The position numbers and the translations under genes are program-made. The notes below the pieces were generated by a model. That model did not search any database. It worked only from the letters and a program-made list of their open reading frames with translations, and was not told where the DNA came from. From positions 1-58,781 of IMG/VR virus record IMGVR_UViG_3300029939_000011: 58,781 bases of DNA; one strand, 5' to 3'. Numbering within the stretch: position 1 is the first letter of the stretch; every line of letters starts with the position of its first letter. Source of the stretch: a virus. Shown here piece after piece: positions 58,484 to 58,781 of the stretch.

Positions 58484-58781
58484 GCAAATCTGACGCCCCG
58501 CAGGGCGAGCATGAATTCAAGGAAACGTTGACCGACGACGTGTTTTACCCGGACCACACGCGCGTCGACACGCCGACCTTCACGCGCACGAAGCGCGAAG
58601 GAAAGAAAAACGGCGATGTCTGCGCGATCAGCGGGCAGACCGAAGGCATCGAATACCATCACGTCTTCTGCGAGGATGCCTTCACCGATGCAGTCGATTG
58701 GGTGCTGGTCAAGAAGGTGGCGATCGGCGAGGTGAAGGAATTGCCCGTCCTTGACCCGAAAACGAGTCTGCCTACCGGCGC
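58480..58781 (+). CDS. Conserved late protein, N-terminal part (cut by window edge)
   Basis: An open frame starts in an ATGA overlap and runs off the window after 100 codons. It is hydrophilic (MSKSDAPQGEHEFKETLTDD at the start) and has C-A-I-S-G-Q-T-E-G-I-E-Y-H-H-V-F near residue 50, where Cys and two His could bind metal, as in HNH-like proteins. Function unknown. Confidence 0.7.
   Translation, partial: MSKSDAPQGEHEFKETLTDDVFYPDHTRVDTPTFTRTKREGKKNGDVCAISGQTEGIEYHHVFCEDAFTDAVDWVLVKKVAIGEVKELPVLDPKTSLPTG

Overview
The window is one stretch of a tailed double-stranded DNA phage or prophage with a contractile tail (myovirus morphology). Evidence for the morphotype is a DUF3383-type tail sheath, a tail tube, a tape measure, a gpV/gp138-type spike, a gp25-like wedge, baseplate J and a DUF2612-type baseplate protein. 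GC is moderate (mid 50s by eye). The families used (DUF1073 portal, DUF2184 capsid, DUF2213 protease/scaffold, YqaJ exonuclease with RecT, small HTH genes of the Burkholderiales prophage type) suggest a betaproteobacterial host; that host call is inference. Both edges cut genes, so the element continues outside the window. I see no integrase, no lysozyme gene separate from the tape measure, and no LexA-like CI repressor inside the window.

Layout. 1-346: the start of a leftward gene for a decapeptide-repeat protein, cut by the window edge. 444-6604: leftward early genes, with a KTSC protein, a coiled-coil protein, a YqaJ exonuclease and a RecT annealing protein, then small accessory genes including a lipoprotein. 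6642-7804: a lambda-like switch. A leftward promoter and a rightward promoter carry the same 17-bp palindromic operator, and a third leftward promoter between them drives a small operon ending in an HTH protein. 7802-18812: the rightward early and middle operon, largely of genes overlapping by ATGA/GTGA: Cro-like protein, winged-helix proteins, DNA methyltransferase, DUF1367 protein, a homing endonuclease, Ref-like nuclease, RusA resolvase, replication initiator with iteron-like repeats, DnaB helicase and a late-regulator candidate. 18813-20922: a control region with inverted repeats, a small leftward operon under a palindromic operator, a strong terminator and a tRNA-like element directly before the terminase genes.

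20923-58781: the rightward late operon: terminase, portal, head morphogenesis, protease with nested scaffold, cement, major capsid, neck, sheath, tube, chaperones with a -1 frameshift, tape measure with a GH73 domain, baseplate, several tail fibre or spike proteins and a glycine-rich adhesin. Two foreign blocks interrupt it. One is a 2964-bp IS1595-type transposon (30496-33459) with perfect 28-bp inverted repeats and passenger genes (an unknown 272-aa protein, a PIN-domain protein, a 42-aa peptide and a GIY-YIG protein). The other is a leftward accessory operon (33428-34601) whose last gene the transposon has truncated.

The most unusual points are the tRNA-like element before terS, the transposon cargo, the mirrored operators, a tailspike split by one in-frame TGA, a small beta domain inserted in four virion proteins, signal peptides on two tail fibres, and the two short-period repeat proteins (10-residue and 8-residue units). 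Family names come from recall of motifs; no database search was possible.
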